A stretch of 64,000 nt of DNA from Diploptera punctata (lineage: Eukaryota > Arthropoda > Insecta > Blattodea > Blaberidae), in assembly GCA_030220185.1 (NCBI GenBank), contig JASPKZ010007430.1, forward strand, positions 1,811,501 to 1,875,500, read 5' to 3'. The first letter of the stretch is position 1; each line of letters opens with the position of its first letter. This document shows positions 63,300 to 64,000 of the stretch, in pieces. The notes under the pieces were generated by a model. It was not told the origin of the DNA. It was given only the letters and a program-made list of their open reading frames with translations, and did not search any database. A program made the position numbers and the translations under genes.

Positions 63300-63610
63300 C
63301 TTAAAGAACAAGAGACATGAAATAAAAGCGTTTATTGGTATTACGCAAGAAGAATAATTGGTTACAATTGAAATGGGCGTATTATGGATTTTATTAAAAA
63401 TACTAAAGGAAAAGGTTGTTTCATTTCATGTCCCCTATGTATTGTGTGAAAATTAGTTAAATATCCAAAATCATTATAAAATAATGCACCAATAAATATC
63501 TGTGTATGTGTTCCCCCTGAGAAAACTGCACATTTACGATCCAAAGATCACAAGACATTTTTATCATATTTGCCACGAGGAGTTCATACTTAAAATCTGC
63601 ATAATTTTAA
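63300..63610. repeat. Uninterrupted copy of the repeat split at 31.7-33.5 kb
   Basis: ACATGAAATAAAAGC and, inverted, TTTCATTTCATGTCC border its first part; ATTGTGTGAAAATTAG, ATCATTATAAAATAATGC and AATAAATATCTGTGTATG follow. It gives the pre-insertion order of the 32 kb copy. Confidence 0.65.
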
Positions 63611-63934
63611 GTTAGGTCTGTTACTTCCAGCCTGTATAAATATAAAACGTGGGTAATTAAATATTTTACATATATCGTGGTTTTGCACTGAGACGGCGAT
63701 ATGTGTAATTAAAAAAAATATTTTAATTACATTTTTAGATGCTCTAACATATCGCATCAACAATTCTATAACGTAGGCCTATTTCAGCTGTTGTATGCAC
63801 CCATCTACCTTATGAAAATTCCTGGTATTATTCCATTAAATAAATTGTGAAATTATTATTGATTAAATGGCTCCTGGCCATGATGCTTGAACTAAAATTT
63901 GTCTTGGCGAGTAAAAAACCTAAAAAAAGAAGTC

Positions 63935-64000
63935 CATCAGGTAGGAGCTGCGTGAACTATGCCAATTCCTCAGCCAAACTTAATTTATAGCCCGAATTTG
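63935..64000 (+). repeat. Start of another ~140-bp unit repeat, cut by the window end
   Basis: AGGAGCTGCGTGAACTATGCCA matches AGGAGCTGCATAAACTACGCAA at 20413. Confidence 0.5.

Overview
This window is nuclear DNA from an insect. It is AT-rich, has no operon-like gene packing, and is full of decayed non-LTR retrotransposons, Penelope-like elements, DNA transposons and tRNA-derived SINEs. The single host gene has GT-AG introns and arthropod-like coding sequence. The repeat composition reminds me of a cockroach or termite (Blattodea, for example Periplaneta), but that is an inference from repeat style, not an identification.

The one host gene is WWOX (WW domain-containing oxidoreductase) on the minus strand, with its coding sequence running from 47422 down to 19614. 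I can join seven exons in one open frame of 410 codons plus stop (47328-47422, 44163-44227, 37013-37249, 28917-29112, 23313-23492, 22851-23112, 19614-19811). Every junction has GT donors and AG acceptors with matching phases. The product has two WW domains, a TGANTGIG cofactor motif and a YNNSK catalytic motif, all in the family order.

Left of the gene (1-19 kb) is a graveyard of mobile elements. A LINE (900-6371) is split by a 2.7 kb DNA transposon with unusual subterminal repeats and by an opposite-strand LINE. After it come a cluster of short unknown repeats (7.0-8.6 kb), a Mutator-like transposase remnant split by a SINE, a PIF/Harbinger-type element with a second copy at 24.2 kb, a large inverted repeat with 73-bp tandem units, and a hAT-like element.

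The WWOX introns hold most of the foldback (inverted-repeat) elements, two coding Penelope-like elements (RT and GIY-YIG), a nearly intact LINE RT reading frame (29736-30665), a gypsy gag-protease remnant (33.8-35.7 kb), an IS630/Tc1-type transposase remnant (27.2-28.5 kb) and a TA-flanked DNA transposon with a SINE inside it (42.66-43.65 kb).

Right of the gene (47.4-64 kb) are the promoter side of WWOX, then LINE fragments of one dominant family, four SINE families, microsatellites, a hAT-like element (53.46-54.21 kb) and a near-perfect 219-bp tandem duplication. From 60.2 to 62.2 kb I recognise almost nothing.

The most interesting signal is a set of hammerhead-ribozyme folds (CUGANGA, helix II, GAAA, helix III) inside the foldback elements. 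Five copies read well, and one subfamily carries a U3-A8 change that keeps the core C3-G8 pair as a Watson-Crick pair. Hammerheads are known from Penelope-like elements; the covariant variant and the palindromic layouts deserve a second look.
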